A stretch of 64,000 nt of DNA. Source: Heloderma charlesbogerti (lineage: Eukaryota > Chordata > Lepidosauria > Squamata > Helodermatidae). The stretch spans positions 558,001 to 622,000 of the forward strand of contig JANEZZ010002665.1 in assembly GCA_026122225.1 (NCBI GenBank), read 5' to 3'. The number at the start of each line of letters is the position of its first letter. Position 1 is the first letter of the stretch. The notes beneath the pieces are model-generated. The model ran no database searches and was not told the origin of the DNA. It saw only the letters and a program-made list of their open reading frames with translations. A program made the position numbers and the translations under genes. Positions 34,801 through 46,800 of the stretch are shown here, piece by piece.

Positions 34801-37800
34801 GCAGGGTGGTTGTTGCAAACATTGCCAGAATAAAATCCTTTAAGGACTTTGATTGCATGGGGAAAGTGCTCAAGAAATATTAAGTAGTATTATGAAGTAG
34901 GATAAGGGAGAGTAGAAGAGAAAGGTATGAACCAGATTCAAGAAAGCTATGCTCAAAACAGGTTGGGGAAGGGGTGTGTCTTTCTAAAATGGAGCTTTCA
35001 TGAATAAGTCACACAGATATTAAAGCAGCAAACATCTCTTTCTGTGCGTACAGATTCTGGACTAGTTAACAAAAGTGTTAAAAAGGCCCATCCTCCACAT
35101 TCTGAGCGTGGGCTGCTGCTACTTGAACCTGGGTCTCTGCTCCCTTCTCCCATAATATCATGCTATCCTGAAAATTGCTCAGAATTGCTTCACGCATTTT
35201 TTTTTCTTGGCAATCCTTTCAGTACCAGCAACAGCCTTGCAAGGCTGGCTAGTATTGCTAGAATTGTTAGTTTCACCCAGTAATCCTTTCAGTGCCAAAA
35301 ACGACTTTGCAAGGTAGGCTAATTTTGTTAGCCCCATTATTACAGATGGGGAAGCGGGACCGTGTGTGTGTGTGTAAAGCCTAATCAAAACGAGGTTTCT
35401 CTGATGTCACCAAGCAAGTTCAAAGCTCAGGTGACAGTCATACTGGAGTTGCCCCAGCTCATGCTCTTAACTATTGCACTACACCACCGTGGCTGTACCA
35501 TGGTTTCTTTCCTCCCTTCAACGCTCTTATCTATCCTTCATAAAAATTCCATTCCCTACTTTGATCTTTAGGTTGGCATATTCAGAGCTGCCTTGCTGGA
35601 TGGGGCCAAAGGTCTTCCTGGCCCCAGTGCCTTGTTTCCAAACAGAGGCCAGCCTGAGGCCTCAGCTCTGACGCTCCCTGTGTCGCTAGTCCTCAAGCAT
35701 CTGGGATCTGGAGATAGCATGGTGGTCGTGGCAGGCTTCTTCTAGACCTTGCTTAGTTTTATCTGAAGGACTCGGGGCGAGGGGTCGGTGTGCAATAAAC
35801 AGTTTGGGAAGGGGGTGGAGGGTGCCTTACCTCCACCCCCATCACAAAGAGGTCCCAATCAGGAGGTTCAAACTGCTTCCAGATTCTGCAGTCCAGATGT
35901 TTTGCCTGTGCTGGCCCCTCCCAGTTCAGGACCTGGGGGAGGGGGCTAGAACTGGTGGGTGGAAATGGCTGGGAAGCGGATTTTGGGTGAACATTATGGT
36001 GAGGGTTTTTCTGCAGCAGAACAGGGTGCCTTGGGAGGTAGTAGGATCTCTTTTGCTGGAGTCATTTAAGCCGAGGCTGGATGGCCGTCCGTCAGGGATG
36101 CCATAGCTCAACCTTCTCTAATCTGGTACCCTTTAGATGTGTTGAACTACAAGTCCCAGCATGCCCCAACCAGCCATCTGGAGAGGAAGGCTGCTTTAGC
36201 TGCATCCTGCATCGCTGAGCCCAAGTGGGGCTGGAGTAGATAACCACCAGGGGTCCCTTCCAACTCTAGGATTCTCTGTCATACCTGGCAGAGCCCGCTT
36301 AGCTGCCTTTCCTCGCCAGCTTTTCACTCTCTTATAAACATGTGCAAAAGGCTGGGAAGGTGTTCCCTGTTGCAACAGCTCCATGTCTGCTTGCTCGAGT
36401 AGGCTAGGGCGCCTCTTGCCAACCAACTTTTCCAGGGGCGCTGTCACGCTGGGAAACTGCAAAAGCGGGCGCAAATCGCCTCCGACGGAGGGGGAATCGC
36501 CTGAGGGGAGTTCTCAGAAGCCAGGCCACAGCACACGGCTAACCCCACGCCCTCAGGAAATACCTGTGACGGGTTCTGCTGGTCCTTGGAATTTGAGCAT
36601 TTGCGGCTGGGGAGGGTGAGGCTCCAATTTAAACTGCTGAATCAGGGTGTGTACGTGTGCGTTCGGCATCTTTTCCAGTTCCGTGTCCAGCTGCCGGGTG
36701 CTTGTGTCTAAAAGTGTCTCAAAGGGACAGCACAAGGAACCGCCTTGCTAAACCCATCTTGCCCAGTGTTTTGTTTTTCCCTGTAGCAGCCAGCCAGGTA
36801 CTCCTGGGTGCGATGGGGAACCAATCTCTCCCCTGCCCCCAGGATCAGGTATTACCAAGGTGCCCTGCCTTTGTCCTTGGAGGTTCAATTGAGCCATTGT
36901 GGCCTTGGATAGGCCGTTCTGCCTAGGTCTTGGTGGAAGTCATCTAAGCCGGGAATCCACCAAACAGTTGGTGGTTGGAGGGAAGGGGGTGGGGCCAATG
37001 GAAGGGGTGGGGCCATTTGGGGAACACCAGAGGGCCAGATGGGTATCCCAGAAGGGCCAGATTTGAGCCCCTCTACAAGGAGAAGGGGACGGCAGAGGAT
37101 GAGATGGCTAGATAGCATCACTGATGCAATGGATATGGACTTGAGCATGCTCCGGGAGAGAGCGCAGGACAGGAAGGCCTGGCGTGCTATGGTCCATGGG
37201 GTCACGAAGAGTCGGACACGACTGAACAACAACAACAACACCCATGTGTACCTGCCAGAACCTTCAGAAGCCGCTTCAGTTCATCTTTATTTCATTTCTA
37301 TACTGCCCAATAGCCAAAACAGTCTGGGTGGTTCACAAAATGTGCAGTCCAAAAATGCAGCATAATCAAAACATAATCTAAACTATTTCACGTGGCAAAT
37401 TGGAAAAAAAAACACCCCAATTTAAAACAGCGTAAAAACAGGTACGATTAAATACCGGGACTTGTCATGTGGGTGTAGAGGGAAGTCGTAACCTGGCACT
37501 GAAAAGATGACAATGTCGGTGCTGAGCAGACCTCGCTGGGGAGAGCGTTTCACAATGGGGGCCACCACCGAGAAGGCCTTCTTGCTTGTTGCTGAGCTCT
37601 GGACCTTCCTCAGAGGAGGATCATGGAGCGGGGGCTCAGATGATGATCGTAGCGTATGGGGACATTCATGCCAGCCATGCACTCTGCCCCACCAGTGAGA
37701 GCTATTGAGTAGCAGGATCAAGGGCTTCACTGTGTTGGCCCCTCATCAGTGGAATCGCTTCCTCAAGGAGATATGCAAGGTCCCTTTTTTGTGGGTGTTT

Positions 37801-40800
37801 TGAAGAGCCCTAAAATCTTTTGATTTCCAGTACGCTTTGGGGTGATTTCATGGCACTGTGTTCTAAGAATGGTTTCATCTGCTGCTGTTACTTTAACGTT
37901 ACTTAGGGCGCAATCCTATGCATGTTTAGACAGAAAAAGTCTTACAATTCCCAGCATGCCCCCACCAGACACTTTATTTCTGTCTAAACATGCATAGGGT
38001 TGCACTCTTAATTTCCCTCCCTTGTTTGAACAGCTTGTAATGCTACTATATTGTGTTTACGAAGTACAAATTGGCCTGGAATCCGATCCGGCTAGGTGAA
38101 TTCCTTCAAATCATCTTCCCCATCCTTTGGACTACAACTCCCATCACCCCTGATCATTGGCCCTGCTGGCTGAGGCTGATGGGGTGTGTAGTCCGAAGCT
38201 TCAGGCCTATTACAAACCACTTTTGTTTTCTCCAAACACTGTTGACTTTCCCCCAACAACAAAAAAGGACCCAAGTGCTTTAGCAAAGCTTCTCTAACCC
38301 CTTCAGTTCACTCCCGCTTTTCTGTACCTTTCCCAGTTCTGCAGTTTATATCCTTCTGTTTTTGTGCTGGGTGTGTGTGTGTCCGTGCGTGCACATGCAT
38401 GCACCGGGGATTGGGGCAGCCCATCCTCAAGAGTTCATGGTGGTGTGTCGGGGGGGGGGGCGGGCAGGTGAGTGGGATTTTCTGGCCCTGCCTGGTCTGA
38501 TGAGCCACCCTTTGCCTGGCAAGAGAATGAACAAAAGTTCCCGGGGCTCTTTTGTAACAGGATGTGAGTACCAAATGCAGCATCCCGACTGTGTGAGTCA
38601 GGAGTTGCCTGTCTGGGGACAGAAATGTTGGATGGAAAAAAGGGCCCAATACAACTCCGCTTTCTTAGTTCCAGAACCTTCCATCCCAGTGCTGAGATTC
38701 GGCCTCGGGACGCGTGTAGCAATCTGAGAGGTTTTTGGCCATGCACAGAATCATTTCCTTTTGCCCGCGAAAGCAAACACTGTGAAAGCACTCAGCTTTT
38801 TTTTTAAAGAAATAGAGGGTTTCGCATGTCCTGAGCACACCCTGTCCCGTCTCCGTAATCCTTGCAAAAGTAGCCCGTTTCTCGTGTAAGAGGAACCACA
38901 ACACTAAAACCGGCTCTTGACTGGAACTCGGCAAGAGAGCCGGTTTTAGCCTGGGCAGACTCTTTCTCCATCTAGCGCAGGGTTGGCTACTCTGACTGAC
39001 TACTGGATCCTTTTACTTAGAGGTGCCACGGATGGCCCGGGGCCTTCCACATGCAAAATGTCAACCCAGAGTACGAGTTGAGCATGGGTCACTGTTGGAT
39101 CATCAGTTGTCATTACATGCAAACCGTGCACTACAGTTTAATTATGGGTTGTTAACCGCAAACAACTCAGGAAGAGAGCCCATGTTTTGTCGGGTTGTGA
39201 AACTGGGTTGTTCATGGTTAACAACCCAGAGTTAAACCATAGTGTGGCATTTGCACGTAGTGACAACCCACGATTTAGTGACAGCCCGTACTCAACCTGT
39301 AATCTGGGTTGTTACATGTGAACCAGGTCTATTTGGCACCTCCCCCCCCCCCCCGGACATGTTGGAATTCCAGCTCCTGTCATTTTATGGTTTCCCGGCT
39401 TTTGTGCTACCCGCTGCCCCCCGCCCCCCATTCTAAAAGGTTGAAATGCTTCTCCTAACTCTTAGTTACTGGCAGGAAGACCTCTAAGCTAAAGTATCCT
39501 GGTATTTTTTTTTTTGCCTCTGGTCTCGCCCACCACTGGAATGCGGTCCCCAAGAGGTTCTCTGATGAAATCCAGCCCTTGAATGAAAGCGCTCCAATGC
39601 CCCTGATTCACAACGACCCCTTGAGGTAGGTCCGTTTGAGTATCCACGCGTTGTGGCAGGAGCCGAGGTGGGGGAAGACATCATGATGTGTCTAAGGGCT
39701 ACCAGTCAGTTTTTGGAAGAGGCAAAACTCATAGTATGGGCTTTTTAAATTTGTGGGCCAGTCCCTTAAAGACTGTGCTTACATCCATTCCCTAGGTGGC
39801 TCTTGTAAGTGAGTGAAGCCATGTGATGCTGGGGTTGGGGGCTGAGGGGAGAAGAGAGCAACCCCCCCCCAACCAAAACTCACTAACCTCTCTGATCTAG
39901 CCAGGCGGGGAGAGGTGCTTTGCTCTTCCCAGAGCCCCAGATAAAGCCTGCAGTTGACTCAGGAGTGTCAGCAGTTCCTCCCCCCACTCCACATTGATGG
40001 ACATTTTCGTAGGCTGGGACTCTATAAACCACTTCCGTCTGTATGACTGCTTGTCTGCTAATCCAAGAAGAATTCAGACGATGAGACTGGGAGGGAGAGA
40101 GACCAGGGTTGCAGGGGTGCCTGTGAACCTCAGAAGCTGCCCTCTACAAAGCAAATTATTGGTCTGTCCAGCTCAGTTGTGCCTGCTCCCCAGGGTCTCA
40201 GGAAGAGAGGGGTTTTCCCCATCCCCTGCAACCTGATCCTTTATTTTAAGCTGGAGATGGCAGGGCTTGCACTAGGACCTTCTGCATGGGAAGCCCTGTG
40301 CAGTTGGTTCTTCGTCCAGTTCCTTCAGTGGTTACCTTGTAAGTTCCTTTGACAGAAGAGATGCTGCATATCTTATTTCTATGGGAGGGAGGGAATTTGG
40401 TGTGTGTTGCAGGGAGAACCAGAGAAGGGAAAGACGCTAGTTAAATCCCATATACTAACAGTGAACTCATTCCATAAGCACAGATGTTTCTGTATGTATG
40501 TATGACATTTATATATCACCCAGAAAGCAGATGCCCCCAGGTCTGTCTTGTGGTCATAATAAATCCCCAAATAACTGTAAAATAACAACAGAAACTATGA
40601 ATGACAATAGCAAAGTATGAGAATGTAAAAAATCGCAAAAGTCTTAAAAGGGTTCAAATGAATAACCAGAGCGACTGATGGACAGTTCTGTACCCAAACT
40701 GTCCCACCCACACATGAGAGGGGAGCTATCGGAAGCCTTGGGGGCGAGCTCAAAGTTTGCAGAAGTGCAAAAATATTGAGGGAGGGGAGAAAAACCACAG

Positions 40801-43800
40801 ATAGCCCAAGGAGGGCCGAGAATTCTCAGTAGCCACAGAGTGTAGAGGGGAAATGGGAAACCAGAGGTGGGAGTGGAATGGCGTAACCAGGCCAAGGGCG
40901 CAGCTGGCCGGCCGGCATACTGAGCAGGAGCGCTAGGCATGGCAACATTTTGTTCCACTCGCTCCGATCAAAGGGACAACGAGAACCAGAGGAGGGCAGA
41001 GACACAGTGGGCCTGGACAATTGATAACCAGCTGATAATGGGACTGTCTCCCCCGCCCCCGCGCCCCCCTCCCCAGGGCTTTCCATTGTTCTGCCTAATC
41101 TAGAAGATTGCAAAGGGGGAGGAGGGTCGCATGCCAAAGCAAAACCTTTTCTCATTCCAGGGTGTTTGTTGTGTCAGGCCTTTACACAGCCCTTCCCCAA
41201 CTCAGCACCCTTAAAATGTATTGGACTACAACTCCCATCCCCACCAGCCAGCATATTACACTGCCTCAGTGTTTCTCACCTCTTAAATGGGAGCCATCCT
41301 TGGTTGCCTCTGGCCAGGTCTGTTTGGCCGCACTGTAGATTTGTATAAATACATTCCAGTATTGGCAATTTTACTTTTGGGCCCTTTCCTCCTGACTCCC
41401 TACGTGAAGTTTGCCTCCCCCCCTTTTCACCTGCTGGGTTGACACTTTCATCACGCTATCCACCCTGACCCCTGGATCTCTGGCTTATTCCCTTCCGTGG
41501 GCCTGTGGAAGTTTCAGTCCCAAACTTCATGCTGGGATTGAGAAGCAAGCTGCTCCAAGAGAACTGCAAGGCTGTTGTGAGAAGTCAAAACTCCTAGGAG
41601 CCCAAACCATCCACAGAGGAGGTTGCCCGCAGCATCTCTGTATGAGTGCCACCCTGCTCTGACTCTTTCCAGTCCTGTGGAAGGAAGGGGGAGGCCATAG
41701 GAAGCGATTTGAATGATTGACTTCTTCGACCCCGAAGTCGAGACCCGGCAGGATCGCTTGCCTTTTGGAGGAGCTTGCCTGTCACTTCTCTGCATGAAAT
41801 GCTGGCCGCCCCCATTCCAGAAGCATGCTGGAACAGGATCTCAGGCAGAAACAGAGGGGCACCCTCCTCGCAGAGTGCGTGCGCTTAATAGCCTTTTGCA
41901 GCCTAACAGTTTTAATTTGAGATCCTGCTCTGTATTCTAGGTGACCCGCGCAGTGGGGGGAGATTTCAGTGCCTCAAGGCTGCGGCATTTACCCCGGGGC
42001 TTGGTCTTTGTTGGTAGCTGGTAGCCGCAGCAGCTCCCATTTCGCCCTGGAGGCAGAATTTCTCCCATCCTTTTTAATCAACATCCCTTAATGACATTGG
42101 ATTGAGCTGCTCAGTGGGAAAACCTTGGCTGGAAGAGTGCTGGGAGGAGGTTGATTCTTCCGTGGGTCAGCCAGTGATGGCACCAGAAGAATAAGTGAGT
42201 GAGTGTGAGTGTGTGTGTGTGTGTGTGTTACATACATACATAATGAAATCTGGGGATAGGCAAAGCACAGGGCTTTATTCCCCCCTCCCCCATGTCAGGT
42301 TTCTGAAAGAGAAATAACAGTGCATTTTTCATCCTAAATGTATTTTCTCCAAAGCAAGACCTGTTGATTTTTGGTGGGGCAAGCATTCAGGTAAGCACCC
42401 TAAAGGTTGTTTATTTCGATTTCCAGATGATGATGATGATGACATTACTATTCTTGAATTTTGGTTTTAATTATTATTATTAAATGTACAGACCACCTTT
42501 TCTTCCTCTTGCAAGGAGCCAAAGGTGGCTTACATGGTCCTCTCCATTTTATCTTCACAACAGCCCTGAGAGGGAGGTTGGGCTGAGAGTCGGTGACTCG
42601 CCCAAAGTCACGCAGTGAGCTCCATGGCCGAGCGGGGACTCGAACCTGGGTCTCCTCTGTCTCAGTCTGACACTCTAACTACCACACCACGCTAGTGCTG
42701 CCCGCTGCTATTAGTAACATTCCTTGTATATCAGTTGATATGATAAAATCTCCAAGTGGTGGAAGTCGCCCCATCCATCCTCCTCCTCATGATGGCGATC
42801 ACTCGTGACCGAGTAAGATTGTCTTCCAGAGACAGAGTCTTAGCTGTGGGTCTGCAGGTGGCTGTGAACGCCAATTCTGGTTCCTCACAGCCTCCTGCAG
42901 CGAGGACAGAGGTTCCCAGGTGGAAGGCGGTCACGGTGAGGGTTTGCTTGACGCGCCTTCTGCTGGGCTCGTTTCTCCCTTTTGCCCTGTACTCACACTT
43001 CTTCAGAGTCCATAGCGCCTTTAATACAGGCTGACCTCCAGCTGGAGCACTCATGGGTTAGAGCGTCCCAGTTCTCAGTGCTTCTGTTACACTTTTTTTA
43101 GATTAGCTTTGAGAACATCTTTAAATTTCTTTTGCTGCCCACCAATATTCCGTTTTCCATTCATAAGTTGGGAATAGAGTAGCTGCTTTGGAAGACGATG
43201 ATCAGGCATTCGAACAACATGGCCGGTCCTTATTTGGGTTTTGAACACCAAACCAGGAACTGGGAATAAGAAACTGGGAGCCAAGAAGGAGCCTGCTTCT
43301 GGCTTGCTTTTGGTTTTTGATTCAACACTGAATTAAATCTTCCCCAGCCGGGCGCTGTCTGGGTGTGCTGGCAGGGAACACAATTCCCATCACCTCCAGC
43401 TGTAGTCCAACGCATCATGAGGCTGGGGAAAGGCCGTGTCAGCGGCTTGTTCCCAGATCCTCATTCGAAAGCTCAAAGCAGAGCAGGCCGAATAAAGCCC
43501 CCCAGTATCGTACAACTCTGTGGTGGAGAGATTCTCCTCTTTGACCCGCACAAGAATGTTATCTGGTCAAAGGTGTTGCATTTCTGTGCAAAGCGCTTTC
43601 ACCTGCACCGACCCGCAGGCCACCCTTACGAATAAGGAACTGTCTTGTGACTACGGTGGTGAAGAGGCTTTCCTAGAACGGCGCCCCGGCCTTGAAAAGA
43701 AAATTCGGGGCCGTGTTCCTGTTGCGCCTGCTGCAGTTTGTGCCAGGGAGGTATCTGTTACTCTCTCCGGCGTCAGCATCTTTGCATCTCGCCTCTCGCA

Positions 43801-46800
43801 GGGCCTTTTTGGGCCCGTCCCTGCAATCCGGGTTGCCTGCAGCCTGGTGTTCTGCGTCACGGGTGGGGCACTCAGCTCTCTGCTTCTGTGGCGTAGTGAA
43901 GCCTGATGTAATTGCTTCTGTGGGAGTGGTGTGGACAATAATTAATCTCCTGGCACTGAGATTGTTTTCCTGACAGGCAGAGGGAAAGGGAGAGAAACTT
44001 CACCTCCGACCAAGCCCTGCTAATCATTTTCTCCGGCAAGAATCAAAACGTAGACGGTGCCAACTGGATCTAGGATTCCTGGAAATGTCACAGAATGCCT
44101 TGGGATACCTTTAGGTGGGGGAAGCTTCAATCCAGGGTGTTCCCGCTGGTTTCGGGGGTGGGAGGCTGGCCTTGATGGTGTCACTGCTCAGCTGTCAAAG
44201 TGGAATATTTTACAAGAGTTGCCGCCTCTGTGGACAGAAAAACATTATGATGAATATAAGTAGGAAGTGCAATATAGTTGTTAGAGTGGTGGATTTCTAG
44301 ACCAGGGCAGAGAGACCCAGGTTCGAATCTCCCTGCTCTGCCATGATGCTTTCACAGGGTCCCTTTGTACTGGTCCCTCTCAGCTTAACCTAAGGAGATG
44401 GTGCAAGGGAGACCAGCTAGGGAACATCAGGGTTGCTCCAGTTGGACTGTTCCTCCTCCCTGCCCACCCCCCATCCCGTCTGGGAGATGAGAGGTTAAGC
44501 AGGGCCATTCCACCATCCCTGTGGAACGACTGCTTAATTTTTTTCCTCTTCCCTCACCATCCCTTCATCCTCATGTGGGCTGCCTTGCTTTACTGCACAG
44601 ATGGCTGGGGAATGCTGGGAGTTGCGGGACTTTTTTCTGTCTGAACAGGCATAGGGTTGTGCCCTTCATTGATTTAAACTGCAGTCCTGTGCACAACTAA
44701 ACCTGGGAGCAAACCCCAGTGAACATGACAGGACGTTCGCTTGAGTAAATATGCGCAGGATCGCACCATTCATTGATTAATCGGCGAGTTCAGTCCGTTT
44801 ATGGTAACAACAATAGTTCTGAAGCAAGGAAAGTACTTCCTTCGTTTTAAGATGATTCACACATGTGTCTAAGGCCACCTTCGCCAACCTGGTGCCTTCC
44901 AGGTCTGTTGGACTACAATTCCCAACAACCCCCAGCCAGCACGGTCAGGGCTGATGAGAGGTGTAGTCCAACCACACTGGGTGGGCTACCCCTGTCCAAG
45001 ACGACGCCTGGTGTCTGCGGCTCTGCAAGGGCTTCTGTTAAAATTCTAGAAGAAATCCGTGCTCTGATCCGCCAAGGGCCTCTTTTTTACTGGGTGGAGA
45101 GCTTTGTGGGTTTTGCTTGCTAAATGGAACTGATTCAGGGACCCAGGGAAGAGCGTTACCCCTTCTCCACCCCCACGGCTCTTTCTCTGAAGTCCGGTCA
45201 GGCTCCGCGTTGCATGATCCTATCTCTCAACCTTTTGGTTTGGAGCCTTGCAGATAAAAGCCAGGCCGATTATCACCGATCCTTATCTGTGGACAATTGC
45301 ATTCCCTTCAGGAAAGTTTTACCCAGCCAGAGGAGAGTCTGTCTCTCTGTCTCTCTCACTGCTACCAGCACCACCCTCTGGGCAGCATTCCTTCCCGGGC
45401 GGTTTCTCCAGCCTCTTTGTTGTAGTCTCCCCACTCAGTCATATGCGATCCAGGTCAGGACGAGCGACCTGTGCTGTGGCATGACTGTACAAACCACACT
45501 ACCTTACATCAGTAGAGCATCCATGTTCAAAGGCAGTGTGCCTCTGAACACCAGGTGTTGGGGACTAATTATAGGAGAGAGATATTGCCCCTCATGCCCA
45601 GCTTCTGAGTCCCTGTGTGTATTTCTGTGTGTGTTTCTCTCTCTCTTTGTGTTTCCGTGTCTCTATGTGTGTGTTTCTGTGTGTGTCTCTGTATTTGTGT
45701 TTCTCTGAGTTAGTGTTTCTCCGTGTGTGGTTTCCTCTCCCTGTTTCTGTGTGTGTGTTTTTGTGTTTCTCTGCATTTATATTTCTTTGTTTGTGTGTGT
45801 GCATGTGTGTGTCTGTTTCTGTATTTGTGTATCTATGTGTGTGTTTGCATTTCTTTGGGTGGGTGTGTGTTTCTATATGTGTGTTTCTCTGTGTGTTTGT
45901 ATGCATCTGGCTGGCATCTGGCTTGCTGGGCACTGTTGGAAACAGGATATTGGGCTGAAATTTAGTGGACCTTTGATCTGAACAGAGAAGCCTCTACACT
46001 TCTTCCTTTCTCCTTCAACTTTAGCTGGGCAGGGACACAAAACTGTTCAGAAGGGTTGCATTGTGTTGCTGTTCCACAAAATCAGCAGGAAAAAAGCCAC
46101 AGCATGTGGCATTGTCTGCAGAATTTTTAGTATTTTGACTTTCACTGAGAGAGAGAGAGAGAAGCAAGCTTCTAGTCCTTAATGGTTGTGAAGAAACACT
46201 GGAAAGTGTGTGGGCAGGTCCTAGTGAAACCTTAGAAGCTGGAGGAGTGGTTGGATAAGATTTCAAGTGATCAAGGAGCACAGCTGCTGTGACCTGAATA
46301 GCTCCCTGCTCTTGAACTAGAAAAAAGGATTTAATTTTTCCCCGCAAAACAGTTGCATTGTTGAATCAACCTGAAATGAGGGGATTACTGTGGTTTGCAG
46401 GCTTTGCACAGGTGGCAGAACCTAGCTTTTTCATGCTGCAGAATTCGGCTGTTTATTTTTAGTAGCAACCTTAGTTTATATGTGTCTTCCAGGAGAGGTT
46501 TGTACTGCTGGCCCCAGCATAACCTTAACACCCAGCAACTGCGCTGTTCTGCCTGGCACACTGCCCTTACTAAGCCTCTTGGGAAAGTCAGTTGTCTGGC
46601 TTTTTCATTGCTACCTTGGGGAGAAAAAACAACGCAATGCTGAAAAGGAAACTCCACGAAACGCCACTGCGAATCTGTGGCGTGTGCCCCTTTCGAGGTC
46701 CGTGTCTTGTGCCCCTGTTCCAGTTTTGTGTGCATTTCAACCTTTGTGATGCAACGGCTTGGCTGAAAGCAAATAGATGTGGGGGAGGGTAAGCCAGCTT

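Noticed and set aside
45124..45981. Cys/Val/Phe-rich and Thr/His-rich frames over 45.1-46.0 kb
   Set aside because: Translation of a TG/CT minisatellite; composition repeats with the DNA unit.
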